A stretch of DNA of 40,915 nt from an uncultured Bacteroidaceae bacterium (GCA_905234125.1 CAJOGQ010000030.1:6670-47584), one strand, 5' to 3'; positions 24,370-32,839 are shown, counted from the first letter of the stretch. Notes: a model not told the origin generated them from the letters alone. Numbers and translations are program-made.

Positions 24370-25536
24370 ATGACACTACTTGAACAAAATATTGACAAGA
24401 TTCCTTCGCCTTGTTATGTGATGGAGGAGGAGTTGTTGCGAAGGAACTTGGAGTTGATTCGCAGCGTGGCACAGCGTGCTGACGTAGAAATCATCTTGGC
24501 TTTCAAGGCGTTTGCGTTGTGGAAGAGTTTCCCGATTTTTCGTGAGTACATCGGCCACACGACGGCTTCGTCGCTGTTTGAGGCTCGACTGGCGAAGGAG
24601 GAGTTTGGAAGCAAGGCACATACGTATTCGCCGGCTTATACGGAGGAGGAGTTTGAGGAGATTCTCGACTGCTCCAGCCATATCACGTTTAATTCTCTGA
24701 GCCAGTACGCTCGTTTTGTGCCGATGGTGAAGGGTCGGGCATCGATAGGTTTGCGTGTCAACCCTGAATACAGCGAGATTGAGACGGAGCTTTACAATCC
24801 TTGTGCCCCTGGTTCCCGTTTTGGCATCTTGGCGAAGGATTTGCCTGCAACGTTGCCTGCTGACATCGAGGGTTTTCACATCCATTGCCATTGTGAGTCG
24901 GGCAGCGATGTCTTCGCACGTACATTATTACATATAGAGGAGAAGTTCTCGCCTTGGTTTTCCCAGCTGAAGTGGATAAACTTTGGTGGGGGGCACTTGA
25001 TGACGCGCAAAGACTATGATGTGGAGCTGCTCATCAAGACGTTGCAGGGGTTTCATGCCCGCTATCCCCATCTGAAGGTCATCCTCGAACCAGGTAGTGC
25101 ATTTGCTTGGCAGACGGGACCGCTCGTCACGAAGGTGGTGGACATCGTGGAGAATGCTGGCATCAAGACGGCCATCATCAATGCCAGCTTCACTTGCCAC
25201 ATGCCAGACTGTTTGGAGATGCCCTATATGCCTGAGATTCGTCATGCGGAAATGGTTGACTCTCAACTGTCAACTCTCAACTGTCAACTCTCAACTATCT
25301 ACCGTATCGGTGGCAATTCTTGTCTCTCTGGCGACTTCATGGGCTTTTGGCATTTCGACCACGAACTGCAGATAGGGGAGACGCTCATTTTTGAGGACAT
25401 GATTCACTACACGACGGTGAAGACCACCATGTTCAATGGCATTGGTCATCCTTCCATCGGCATGCTAAAAAAAGACGGAACATTTGAGTTGTTCCGTCAA
25501 TATACTTACGAAGATTATCGCGACAGGATGTGTTGA
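24370..25536 (+). CDS. nspC: carboxynorspermidine decarboxylase
   Basis: This is a 388-residue PLP-dependent decarboxylase of the alanine-racemase-fold III group; it produces spermidine or norspermidine from the carboxy intermediate. Visible: PSPCYVMEEELLRRNL, LAFKAFALW (the PLP lysine, around residue 41-49), GLRVNPEYSEIETELYNPC, FHIHCHCESG, INFGGGHLMT, VILEPGSAF, and RIGGNSCLSGDFMG with the active-site cysteine of the second subunit. ATG 24370 is chosen over an in-frame TTG 6 bp upstream. A foreign-looking stretch SQLSTLNCQLSTI, encoded by a heptamer array, is inserted just before YRIGGNSCLSGD; the frame stays open. The gene has its own promoter and no partner carboxynorspermidine synthase in the window. 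Confidence 0.93.
   Translation: MTLLEQNIDKIPSPCYVMEEELLRRNLELIRSVAQRADVEIILAFKAFALWKSFPIFREYIGHTTASSLFEARLAKEEFGSKAHTYSPAYTEEEFEEILDCSSHITFNSLSQYARFVPMVKGRASIGLRVNPEYSEIETELYNPCAPGSRFGILAKDLPATLPADIEGFHIHCHCESGSDVFARTLLHIEEKFSPWFSQLKWINFGGGHLMTRKDYDVELLIKTLQGFHARYPHLKVILEPGSAFAWQTGPLVTKVVDIVENAGIKTAIINASFTCHMPDCLEMPYMPEIRHAEMVDSQLSTLNCQLSTIYRIGGNSCLSGDFMGFWHFDHELQIGETLIFEDMIHYTTVKTTMFNGIGHPSIGMLKKDGTFELFRQYTYEDYRDRMC
25262..25296. repeat. heptamer array inside the nspC reading frame
   Basis: Five perfect units alternate CTCAACT and GTCAACT. This is the same array type as at 2505-2532, but here it is translated, encoding about 13 residues close to the catalytic cysteine motif. Confidence 0.95.
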
Positions 25537-25554
25537 TTTTCCTTCGTGAGTGGG

Positions 25555-28527
25555 TTAGCGTCCGCCACCTCCTCCGAAGCCGCCGCCTCCTCCGAAGCCT
25601 CCTCCGCCTCCGAAGCCGCCGCCTCCTCCGAAGCCTCCTCGACCACCACGGCCTCCACCATCAGGACGTCCCATGCCTTCTGGAGGCATCTCGTTCATGA
25701 AGTTGCGCTGTTCGCGAAGTTCACGACGTGCGCTCTTAGAGCCGAACAGGTTGAAGCGCCATCTGAAGTTGAGCATCAGGTAACTGTAGATGGCGGTGGT
25801 CTCGCGGTCTGAACGTGAGTAGGCATCGATGGTTCGGCTGATGTTGCTACGACGGTTCAGAATGTCATATGCCTGCAGAGAGATGGTCGCCTGCTTCCTG
25901 AAGAGGAATCGGTAGCTGATTTGTGCGTTCCAGATGAGTTCGTTCGTGTTCATATTCGCAGATGAGTAACCGCGACGTGAACTCATGTTGATGTCAGTGG
26001 AGAAGCCGAAGCCATTGTCGAAGTTACCAGTCGATGAGAGTCCATATCGGAAATCGAAGGTGCTCTGGTTGCTGGACTCGACGAGCTCACTTTCCGTCTT
26101 ATGCCAGTTGATTCGCCCTGTAGCACGCACGTCGAAGTTGTTCATGCGCAGGCTGATGCTTATGTTCTCGCCGAGGGTGTTGGATATCACAGTGTTTTTG
26201 AACGTCTCGTGGTTTTGATAGATGTAGCTGACGCGGTTGTCATGCGATCCGCTGGTGCTGGCGTTCATGGTCAGGCGTTCCCATCCAAGGGGAGTGTTGA
26301 AGCCTACAGTTGCATTCATGCTCCAGTTGCCGTTGATGTTCTCAGGACGTGTGCGCTGTCCACCAGTCTCCTCATTATATTCCGTGCGGTTGGCGATGCT
26401 GTTGCTGGTCGTGTTGTACGAGATGTTCGCATTGGCGCTCCGACGGGTTGCCTCCCAATAGTTGTTCCAACTTGCTTGGATGTTGTGGGTGAACGACGGC
26501 TTCAGGCCTGGATTACCCTCACGGATGTTCAGCGGGTTGCTGTTATCGGTCAGGTTGAAGAGGCTGGTCATGTCGGGCTGCTGGGTATTGCCTCGATAGG
26601 TGATGTTCAGCGTGTGACGACGCGTGAAGCGGAAACGTGCGTTCAGCGTGGGGCTGACACGTGAGATGTTTCGGCTGGCAATGGTGTCGAGACCCTGATA
26701 CTGGTACACCATCTTCTGGTTCTGTGCCTCGACGCGTACACCTGCGCTGATGTTCAGCAACTGCGTCACGTAACGCAATGTGAAGTTGATGTTGTGCGTC
26801 TTGTTGATGTTGTCCGTGTAGCGTGACAGCGAGTCGCTCAGAAATTCGAAGTAGTTAGGTGCCAGCATTCCATACTGTCCGTAATCCTCCCACAATATCT
26901 TGCCGATGGAGTCTATCTTCGCGAAGTCGTAGGTCTGTCCGTCTGTGTGGCGCTTCGAGTAGTCGTAGCTGTAGTTGAGTTGGGCGTACAGGTTGCGCAG
27001 GACGGGTTCTGAATAGGTGAAGCCTACGCTGTAGTTCTTATTGTCCGACGGATTGTTGCGGAATCGATAAGTCAGGTCGGTAGAGTCATTTCGCTGGTGA
27101 TAGATGACGTTCGACCAGTTGTAGTTCTTGCTTCCGTTGCCACTTGTCGTACCATTCAGACGGATGCTGATGTTACGTCCGTTCCTTCCCGTCACGGCAC
27201 TTGGTCCGAACCAGGGCTTTCCACCCAATTGACGGTTCAGCAGCAGGTTTCCGCTCACGTTGTAATTGTCACCATCACTCCAATTCCTCGATGCGTTCTC
27301 ATTGATTTTGATGCTGTTATCAATCTCATCCATCTGTGAAAGTGGGTCAGTCACCCCATGCTGATAGGGGTCATCGTTGAAGGTGGAAGAGGCGTTCTCC
27401 GACGAACTCTTCGACGTGCCAGTCGAGAAGCGTGGTTGGAAGAGCAGGGTGGTGACAGAGTCGAGTTTCCACTCAATCTTGAAGTCACCATTCACGTTGT
27501 TGTTTCTGTTTGTGTTTGTGTTGCGGCTATTGCTGTACGAAGCTGACCTCACGAAATTCTGGCTGCTGCTATAGGTGGCAGAATTGGTCTTGTTGTAGTT
27601 GACGCGGACGTTTCCTCCAAACTCAAAGTTCTTGACATCAAATACCAGTCGTCCGCCTATCTGCCTTTGGGTCGCGTTGCCGTTGTTGCCTGTGTTGTTC
27701 TGCGAACCGATGATGTTGCCCTGTATCTTGTCCGAGAAGCGGTTGATGGTCGTTCGCAACGAATACAAGTCGTGCGTACCATATCCTGCATTGATGTCGC
27801 CAAACCATCCTTGCTGGAATCCCTTCTTGATGGTCAAATCCATCACCGTCTCCTCCTCTCCATCGTCAATGCCCGTGATGCGTGCGAGATCCGACTGCTT
27901 GTCGTAGGTTTTCACCTTGTCCACAATCTCAGCCGGCAGGTTCTTCAGCGCCATGTTCTGGTCGTTGCCGAAGAACTCCTTGCCATTCACCAGAATCCTC
28001 CTGACCGTCTTGCCATTCACCTTGATGACGCCATCCGTGAACTCCACGCCAGGCAGTTTCTTGATGAGGTCTTCCAGCACACTTCCTTCAGGCACCTTGA
28101 ACGCCCCTGCATTATAGACGAGCGTGTCGCCATCCATCTCCATCTCCTTCATCTCAGCCGTCACCACCGCCTGATTCAGCAAGATGCTGTTGGGAATGAG
28201 CAACACCGTTCCCACCGACAGCGTTCCCTTGTTGTCCTTCCTGCTGATGTTGAGGGGACGATAGAAATTATGATATCCGATGTACGTGATTTTCAGCATA
28301 TACTTGCCATCCTTCAGACCCTTGATGTTGAAAGAACCGTCCTTCGTCGTTGTTCCTCCAGCCATCATCTCAGTCGTGTCAGGACTCATCACCAGGACAG
28401 ATCCAGACATCAATGCCTCGCCTGTTTCGCTGTCAATCAATTTACCTTTCAGAGCTGTTTGTGCTTGTGCGCCAATGGCCGAAGCCAATAATATCGCAAT
28501 GAGAATGAATTTTTGAAATAACTTCAT
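25555..28527 (-). CDS. outer membrane beta-barrel protein, TonB-receptor-like, with Gly-rich tail
   Basis: Start chosen at ATG 28527 because MKLFQKFILIAILLASAIGAQAQ is a signal peptide; the open frame further upstream runs through the tRNA-side terminator. The 990-residue product has a carboxypeptidase-regulatory-like domain (about residues 24-110: LKGKLIDSETGEALMSGSV), a plug-like segment (about 125-210: LPGVEFTDGVIKVNGKTVRRILVNGKEFFGND), then a long Asn/Ser/Arg-rich 20+ strand barrel. It lacks a SusD partner, so it belongs with the stand-alone Bacteroidetes barrel family rather than a polysaccharide utilisation pair. The last about 35 residues are four copies of GFGGGG encoded by an 18-bp tandem repeat. 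Substrate is unknown. I see no good -7 box upstream. Confidence 0.85.
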   Translation of the reverse strand: MKLFQKFILIAILLASAIGAQAQTALKGKLIDSETGEALMSGSVLVMSPDTTEMMAGGTTTKDGSFNIKGLKDGKYMLKITYIGYHNFYRPLNISRKDNKGTLSVGTVLLIPNSILLNQAVVTAEMKEMEMDGDTLVYNAGAFKVPEGSVLEDLIKKLPGVEFTDGVIKVNGKTVRRILVNGKEFFGNDQNMALKNLPAEIVDKVKTYDKQSDLARITGIDDGEEETVMDLTIKKGFQQGWFGDINAGYGTHDLYSLRTTINRFSDKIQGNIIGSQNNTGNNGNATQRQIGGRLVFDVKNFEFGGNVRVNYNKTNSATYSSSQNFVRSASYSNSRNTNTNRNNNVNGDFKIEWKLDSVTTLLFQPRFSTGTSKSSSENASSTFNDDPYQHGVTDPLSQMDEIDNSIKINENASRNWSDGDNYNVSGNLLLNRQLGGKPWFGPSAVTGRNGRNISIRLNGTTSGNGSKNYNWSNVIYHQRNDSTDLTYRFRNNPSDNKNYSVGFTYSEPVLRNLYAQLNYSYDYSKRHTDGQTYDFAKIDSIGKILWEDYGQYGMLAPNYFEFLSDSLSRYTDNINKTHNINFTLRYVTQLLNISAGVRVEAQNQKMVYQYQGLDTIASRNISRVSPTLNARFRFTRRHTLNITYRGNTQQPDMTSLFNLTDNSNPLNIREGNPGLKPSFTHNIQASWNNYWEATRRSANANISYNTTSNSIANRTEYNEETGGQRTRPENINGNWSMNATVGFNTPLGWERLTMNASTSGSHDNRVSYIYQNHETFKNTVISNTLGENISISLRMNNFDVRATGRINWHKTESELVESSNQSTFDFRYGLSSTGNFDNGFGFSTDINMSSRRGYSSANMNTNELIWNAQISYRFLFRKQATISLQAYDILNRRSNISRTIDAYSRSDRETTAIYSYLMLNFRWRFNLFGSKSARRELREQRNFMNEMPPEGMGRPDGGGRGGRGGFGGGGGFGGGGGFGGGGGFGGGGGR
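25562..25640. repeat. 18-bp tandem repeat encoding Gly-rich C-terminus
   Basis: About four units related to CCGCCGCCTCCTCCGAAG (exact copies at 25580 and 25616, variant at 25598) encode GFGGGG repeats at the extreme C-terminus of the barrel protein. Confidence 0.9.
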
Positions 28528-28600
28528 GTTGGTCAGTTTTGGTTTCGCATCATAGGACGATTTCTTGGCCAAAAGGTTTAATGCCTGTTCCCAAAAAGTC

Positions 28601-28634
28601 AAAAAAAGAGTCTCAAACTCCACGTCTGAAACTC
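28601..28634 (-). terminator. terminator downstream of the tRNA-Asp pair
   Basis: On the minus strand the stem pairs 28634-28628 with 28614-28608 (7 bp, one G:T) and is followed by seven T (28607-28601). It separates the tRNA transcript from the barrel protein gene. The stem is itself formed from degenerate heptamers. Confidence 0.7.
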
Positions 28635-28647
28635 TCAACTAATTTAG

Positions 28648-28721
28648 CGGTGCGTACGAGACTCGAACTCGTGACCCCATGCGTGACAGGCATGTATTCT
28701 AACCTACTGAACTAACGCACC
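28648..28721 (-). tRNA. tRNA-Asp (anticodon GTC), second copy
   Basis: The 7-bp acceptor stem GGTGCGT/ACGCACC, anticodon stem CATGC/GCATG with loop CTGTCAC (anticodon GTC), and T-loop TTCGAGT are all present. CCA is not encoded. It is identical to the copy at 28768-28841. Confidence 0.97.
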
Positions 28722-28732
28722 AAAATATGTCT

Positions 28733-28767
28733 CTTAACTATCAACTCTCAACTATCAACTATGTTAG
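28733..28767. repeat. heptamer array between tRNA-Asp copies
   Basis: Units CTTAACT, ATCAACT, CTCAACT, ATCAACT and the degenerate ATGTTAG occupy most of the 46-bp spacer between the two tRNA genes. Confidence 0.9.
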
Positions 28768-28841
28768 CGGTGCGTACGAGACTCGAACTCGTGACCCCAT
28801 GCGTGACAGGCATGTATTCTAACCTACTGAACTAACGCACC
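28768..28841 (-). tRNA. tRNA-Asp (anticodon GTC), first copy
   Basis: Same 74 bases as the copy at 28648-28721, offset by exactly 120 bp. It is promoter-proximal, with a consensus promoter about 65 bp upstream. Confidence 0.97.
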
Positions 28842-28876
28842 ATTAACTATCAACTCTCAACTGTCAACTCTCCACT
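28842..28876. repeat. heptamer array upstream of tRNA-Asp
   Basis: Units ATTAACT, ATCAACT, CTCAACT, GTCAACT, CTCCACT directly abut the 5' end of the first tRNA gene. This array would be part of the tRNA precursor leader. Confidence 0.9.
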
Positions 28877-28906
28877 CCAGAACCCCTGTTCCTTCGTTAG
28901 CGAGTG

Positions 28907-28937
28907 CAAAGGTACGACATTCTACGAAACTGACAAA
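28907..28937 (-). promoter_or_regulatory. promoter of the tRNA-Asp unit
   Basis: On the minus strand TTTG (28937-28934), a 19-bp spacer and TACCTTTG (28914-28907) match the Bacteroidetes consensus. Confidence 0.8.
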
Positions 28938-28967
28938 ACATTTCACCATTTTTTTTCGCTCAAACAC

Positions 28968-29001
28968 AAAAAATGTCCCATAAACCAATATACATGGGGC
29001 A
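28968..29001 (-). terminator. terminator-like hairpin reading leftwards
   Basis: On the minus strand 29001-28994 pairs with 28981-28974 (8 bp with one G:T) and is followed by six T (28973-28968). No minus-strand gene is known just upstream, so its source transcript is unclear. Confidence 0.55.
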
Positions 29002-29009
29002 TAAAAGAG

Positions 29010-29038
29010 GGTAGGGAACCGTCTGATTCCCTACCTTT
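29010..29038. terminator. hairpin GGTAGGGAA / TTCCCTACC
   Basis: A perfect 9-bp stem (29010-29018 with 29027-29035) and 8-base loop, T-rich on both exits. It could end transcription in either direction. Confidence 0.6.
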
Positions 29039-29072
29039 CCTTATTTTTGACCAGTTGCTAACCTGATTCCTT

Positions 29073-29122
29073 GCACCCGTGCAGCATCATCGCCATACGG
29101 GTGCTTCATATCTCTATGTCCT
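29073..29122 (+). repeat. 50-bp dispersed hairpin element, copy 1
   Basis: It starts with the stem GCACCCGT paired to ACGGGTGC around a GCATCATCGC-containing loop, then a TTCATATCT-x-TATGTCCT tail. It matches the element at 40539-40588 (opposite strand) without gaps at 45 of 50 positions. It points toward the propionate operon, 120 bp ahead of its -7 box. Confidence 0.85.
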
Positions 29123-29214
29123 AATTGGTGAAAATCATGCATATCGTGCATACGTACTTTGCAAAAGTCGCATCAGGGAGGGTTATGTGGCGTGGAAATG
29201 GTGTTTTTCATGGT

Positions 29215-29250
29215 TTTGTTTTTCTGTTTCGTGGGAAAGTCGTATCTTTG
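29215..29250 (+). promoter_or_regulatory. promoter of the propionate-pathway operon
   Basis: TATCTTTG at 29243-29250 is a good -7 box. A TTTG at 29215-29218 lies 24 bp upstream, slightly too far for consensus. The leader to the start codon is about 80 bases. Confidence 0.65.
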
Positions 29251-29339
29251 TAAACTTTTTTGGAGGCGCATATGGGTGCGCGTCCGTTTTTCGTTGAAAA
29301 ATACTATACATTATTAACATCTTATAAATTCAAATCATT

Positions 29340-29750
29340 ATGAAGATTTCGAGAATTGACCACCTGGGAATAGGTGTGGAGAGCATCGACGCAGTGCTCC
29401 CTTATTTCGAGAATGTGCTTGGTCTGAAGTGTTATGCAATTGAAGAAGTGGCTGACCAGAAGGTGAAGACTGCCTTCCTGAAGGTTGGTGAGGTGAAACT
29501 GGAACTGCTGGAGCCAACGTCTCCTGAGTCTGCTGTGGCTAAATGGCTGGAGAAGGGCGGCAAGGGCGTTCACCATGTGGCTTTCGCTGTGGAAGACGGT
29601 GTGGCTGAGGCGCTCGTTGAGGCTGAAGGCAAGGAAATCCGCCTGATTGACAAGCAGCCACGTCCGGGTGCTGAGAAGATGAGCATCGCGTTCCTGCATC
29701 CTAAGTCCACTGCTGGCATTTTGACTGAACTTTGCGAACCACAGAAATAA
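29340..29750 (+). CDS. mce: methylmalonyl-CoA epimerase
   Basis: The 136-residue vicinal-oxygen-chelate protein interconverts (R)- and (S)-methylmalonyl-CoA between methylmalonyl-CoA mutase and the decarboxylase. The metal-binding residues are visible in RIDHLGIGV (His8), KVKLELLEP (Glu, in the first half), GVHHVAFAV (His, about 81) and GILTELCEP (Glu near the end). Length equals the family standard. It is the first gene of the operon, 7 bp ahead of the carboxyltransferase. Confidence 0.93.
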   Translation: MKISRIDHLGIGVESIDAVLPYFENVLGLKCYAIEEVADQKVKTAFLKVGEVKLELLEPTSPESAVAKWLEKGGKGVHHVAFAVEDGVAEALVEAEGKEIRLIDKQPRPGAEKMSIAFLHPKSTAGILTELCEPQK

Positions 29751-29757
29751 TATAGAT

Positions 29758-31323
29758 ATGAGCAAGCAAACAGAAAGAATACAGGAGTTGATTGAACTCC
29801 GTCAGAAAGCGCGTCTGGGTGGTGGCGAGAAGGCTATCGACAAACAGCACGCAAAGGGCAAGTTCACGGCTCGTGAACGTATCAGCATGCTCCTCGATGA
29901 GGGCAGTTTTGAAGAGTACGACATGTTCAAGCTCCACCGTTGCACGAACTTCGGCATGGAGAAGAAGCAGTATCTGGGTGATGGCGTTGTCACTGGTTCT
30001 GGTACCATTGGCGGACGTCTCGTCTTTATTTTTGCTCAGGACTTCACGGTGAACGCTGGTTCGCTCTCTGAGACGATGAGCCAGAAGATTTGCAAGATTA
30101 TGGACATGGCCATGAAGGTGGGTGCTCCTGTGATTGGTCTGAACGACTCTGGTGGCGCACGCATTCAGGAGGGTATCAATGCTTTGGCTGGCTACGCTGA
30201 GATTTTCCAGCGCAACATCATGGCTTCGGGTGTGATTCCTCAGATTTCTGGTATCTTTGGCCCTTGTGCCGGTGGTGCTGTTTATTCTCCTGCCTTGACG
30301 GACTTCACGCTGATGATGGAGAACACGTCGTTCATGTTCCTGACAGGGCCTGCTGTGGTGAAGACTGTGACGGGTGAGGATGTGGATCAGGAGAGTCTGG
30401 GTGGTGCATCGGTTCACTCCACCAAGTCGGGTGTGACGCACTTCACGGCTGCTACGGAGGAGGAGGCTATGGCGATGATTCAGCAGCTCATCTCTTACAT
30501 TCCTCAGAACAATCAGGAGGAGACTCCTCGTGTGGAATGTACTGACCCTATTGACCGTCTGGAGGATTCTCTCAACGAGATTATTCCTGACAATCCTAAC
30601 CAGGCTTACGACATGTACAAGGTGATAGCTGCCACGGTCGATAACGGCGAGTTCTTCGAAGTGCAGCCTCGCTATGCCCAGAACATCATCGTGGGCTTTG
30701 CTCGCTTCAATGGCCGTTCGGTAGGTATCGTTGCCAACCAGCCTAACAAGTTCGCTGGTGTGCTCGACTGCAACGCATCTCGCAAGGGTGCCCGTTTCGT
30801 TCGCTTCTGCGATGCCTTCAACATTCCAATCGTGAGCTTCGTGGATGTGCCAGGCTTCTTGCCAGGTACAGGTCAGGAGTACAACGCTGTCATCCTGCAT
30901 GGTGCCAAGTTGCTCTATGCTTACGGAGAGGCTACTGTGCCAAAGGTGACGGTGACGTTGCGTAAGTCTTACGGTGGTTCTCACATCGTGATGTCATGTA
31001 AGCAGCTGCGTGGCGACATCAACTACGCATGGCCATCGGCTGAAATCGCCGTGATGGGTGCCAGCGGTGCTGCTGCTGTGCTCTATGCCCGTGAGGCCAA
31101 GCAGATTAAGGAAGAGGGTGGGGATGCCAAGGCATTCATCGCTGAGAAGGAGGATGAATACTCCAAGCTCTTTGCCAATCCTTATCAGGCTGCCAAGTAT
31201 GGCTACATCGATGATGTCATCGAGCCTCGCAACACTCGTTTCCGTGTCATTCGTGCTCTCGAGCAGTTGGCCAACAAGTCACTCACCAATCCTGCTAAGA
31301 AGCACGGTAATATTCCATTGTAA
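29758..31323 (+). CDS. mmdA: methylmalonyl-CoA decarboxylase carboxyltransferase subunit (alpha)
   Basis: The 521-residue cytoplasmic subunit has two crotonase-fold halves typical of acyl-CoA carboxyltransferases: [57 protein letters not shown] (oxyanion region) in the first, and [52 protein letters not shown] in the second. It moves CO2 from methylmalonyl-CoA to biotin on the carrier protein. Propionyl-CoA carboxylase beta chains are close homologues, but the neighbouring OadG-like, biotin-carrier and OadB-like genes identify the sodium-pumping decarboxylase complex. Confidence 0.93.
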   Translation: MSKQTERIQELIELRQKARLGGGEKAIDKQHAKGKFTARERISMLLDEGSFEEYDMFKLHRCTNFGMEKKQYLGDGVVTGSGTIGGRLVFIFAQDFTVNAGSLSETMSQKICKIMDMAMKVGAPVIGLNDSGGARIQEGINALAGYAEIFQRNIMASGVIPQISGIFGPCAGGAVYSPALTDFTLMMENTSFMFLTGPAVVKTVTGEDVDQESLGGASVHSTKSGVTHFTAATEEEAMAMIQQLISYIPQNNQEETPRVECTDPIDRLEDSLNEIIPDNPNQAYDMYKVIAATVDNGEFFEVQPRYAQNIIVGFARFNGRSVGIVANQPNKFAGVLDCNASRKGARFVRFCDAFNIPIVSFVDVPGFLPGTGQEYNAVILHGAKLLYAYGEATVPKVTVTLRKSYGGSHIVMSCKQLRGDINYAWPSAEIAVMGASGAAAVLYAREAKQIKEEGGDAKAFIAEKEDEYSKLFANPYQAAKYGYIDDVIEPRNTRFRVIRALEQLANKSLTNPAKKHGNIPL

Positions 31324-31328
31324 GCATT

Positions 31329-32348
31329 ATGAGAAAGTTTATATCCATCGTCTCATTCCTCGTAGCCTCTTCTGCCGTTATGGCACAGGGCGCCCACGAC
31401 TTCAAAATCAATGAGGTCTATGTGTATGGGTGTTCTGGCCGTTGCCATGAGGCTCAGGCTGACAGCGGGGCTGTGGCTCCTGAGAAGAAGCACTGCGAAA
31501 AGCCTGCCAGCTACGTGGATGAATATGGTCAGCAGGCCTCATGGATTGAGATTGAGAACACTTCTTATTCGACCCACGACATCAGAAACTGTTTCCTCAC
31601 CATCAATCCTGCTGTGCTCGACAAGAACATGTCGGCTCCTGAGCGTGAAAAACTCATGTCAGCTATTCCTGCGGGCGACCCAAGAACATCGATCTCGGCC
31701 AAGCAACGCATCACGTTCTTTGCCGATGGTCATGTGAACCGTGGTACGCTCCACCTCAACTTCAAGCTCCCTGTGGGTGAGCCGTTCACCATCTATCTTT
31801 TCGACGGTAATGCTGTGGATTTGCTGGATTCCGTCTGTGTGGAGGCCATGCCTGCCGGTTGCAGTTTTGCCCGTATCAATGGGAACGAGTGGCAGGTGTG
31901 TGAATCTGACCAGGTGACACCTAATGCACCCAACGTGGCTTACCACAACGACAAGATCAAGGAGTTCAAGGAGAAAGACCCACACGGCATTGCAATGACG
32001 TTGATGTGCATGGGTGTCGTGTTCAGTTGTCTGATTTTGCTCTTCGTCTTCTTCCATATCTTCGGCTGGGCTATGAACCGTATGGCCAAGCTCGCCCGTG
32101 TGCGTGCTATCCGTGCCATTCATGAGAAGGCCGAACGCATGGTGGAGATGGCCAAGCAAGGTACGACTGAAACCAAGGGTATCGAAATGGAGAACTACGC
32201 AGCCGTCATTGGTTTGGCGCTCCACGAGTACTTTGGTGGCACGCACGACCTTGAGTCGGGCATCCTGACCATCCAGCAAACGCAAAGCACTTGGGCAGAC
32301 AAGAGTCATGAACTTCGTGTGACCCCACAACATCATCAAGCAAATTAA
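31329..32348 (+). CDS. OadG-like sodium pump subunit fused to an N-terminal lamin-tail-like domain
   Basis: The product has 339 residues and starts 5 bp after mmdA. A signal peptide (MRKFISIVSFLVASSAVMAQ) is followed by an extracytoplasmic domain of about 170 residues that resembles the lamin-tail (LTD) fold: FKINEVYVYG, ASWIEIENTSYSTHDIRNCFLTIN, ITFFADGH, GEPFTIYLFDGNAVDLLDSV. One transmembrane helix (about 215-245, MTLMCMGVVFSCLILLFVFFHIFGW) and a cytoplasmic tail with helical AKLARVRAIRAIHEKAERM and ENYAAVIGLALHEYF segments form the gamma-subunit part. Classical OadG is about 80 residues, so the N-terminal domain is a large addition. It holds four cysteines in its first half. It probably tethers the complex at the membrane. 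Confidence 0.8.
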   Translation: MRKFISIVSFLVASSAVMAQGAHDFKINEVYVYGCSGRCHEAQADSGAVAPEKKHCEKPASYVDEYGQQASWIEIENTSYSTHDIRNCFLTINPAVLDKNMSAPEREKLMSAIPAGDPRTSISAKQRITFFADGHVNRGTLHLNFKLPVGEPFTIYLFDGNAVDLLDSVCVEAMPAGCSFARINGNEWQVCESDQVTPNAPNVAYHNDKIKEFKEKDPHGIAMTLMCMGVVFSCLILLFVFFHIFGWAMNRMAKLARVRAIRAIHEKAERMVEMAKQGTTETKGIEMENYAAVIGLALHEYFGGTHDLESGILTIQQTQSTWADKSHELRVTPQHHQAN

Positions 32349-32360
32349 AAATCGAACAAA

Positions 32361-32789
32361 ATGAAAGAATATAATTATAAGATTAAGGGTGCTCCTTACA
32401 ATGTGAAAATCAATGGCATTGAGGAGAACATCGCAAAGGTTGAGGTGAACGGCATCGAATTTGACGTGGAACTCGAGAAGCCCGTTGCTCAGCCAAAACC
32501 AGTAGTGCGTGCCGTAGCCGCCCCTGTCAAGACAGTGGAGGCTCCAAAGGCTGCTCAGGAAGCCGTAGAGGCAGGTGTGTCTGCCGTTCGCGCTCCGCTG
32601 CCAGGCACAGTCAACGACATCAAGGTCACTGTAGGTCAGGCTGTGAAGAAGGGTGAGACACTTGTCATCCTCGAAGCCATGAAGATGGAGAACAACATCG
32701 ACTCCGACCGCGATGGCAAGATCAAGGAAGTGAAGGTGCAGAAGGGTGACACCGTGATGGAAGGTACCATTCTCGTCACCATCGGATAA
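32361..32789 (+). CDS. biotin carboxyl carrier protein of the decarboxylase
   Basis: This 142-residue protein has a C-terminal biotinyl domain (about 70-142) with the biotin lysine in LEAMKMENNI (about residue 110-119). An Ala/Pro/Val-rich flexible linker (about 40-70) follows a short N-terminal beta segment. It carries CO2 from the carboxyltransferase to the membrane subunit. It lies 12 bp after the OadG-like gene in the operon. Confidence 0.93.
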   Translation: MKEYNYKIKGAPYNVKINGIEENIAKVEVNGIEFDVELEKPVAQPKPVVRAVAAPVKTVEAPKAAQEAVEAGVSAVRAPLPGTVNDIKVTVGQAVKKGETLVILEAMKMENNIDSDRDGKIKEVKVQKGDTVMEGTILVTIG

Positions 32790-32839
32790 CTTCGGGCAAC
32801 AGATATTGTAATTCGTAAATCATCAAATTGTAGATAAAC

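Larger units (their letters stand above)
28877..29339. other. long intergenic region between tRNA-Asp and the propionate operon
   Basis: This stretch of about 460 bases has no convincing protein gene. From left to right it holds the tRNA promoter (minus strand), a minus-strand terminator-like hairpin (28968-29001), a second hairpin (29010-29038), a copy of the 50-bp dispersed hairpin element (29073-29122), A/T-rich sequence, and the promoter of the methylmalonyl-CoA epimerase gene (29215-29250) followed by a leader of about 80 bases. The density of hairpins would fit an untranslated RNA, but I cannot show one. Confidence 0.6.

Noticed and set aside
28528-28638. N-terminal extension of the outer membrane barrel protein
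   Set aside because: It would run through the tRNA terminator and place 37 residues ahead of a good signal peptide.
29079-29297. Small protein of 72 codons before the propionate operon
   Set aside because: It overlaps the hairpin element and the promoter of the epimerase gene; no ribosome binding or family support.
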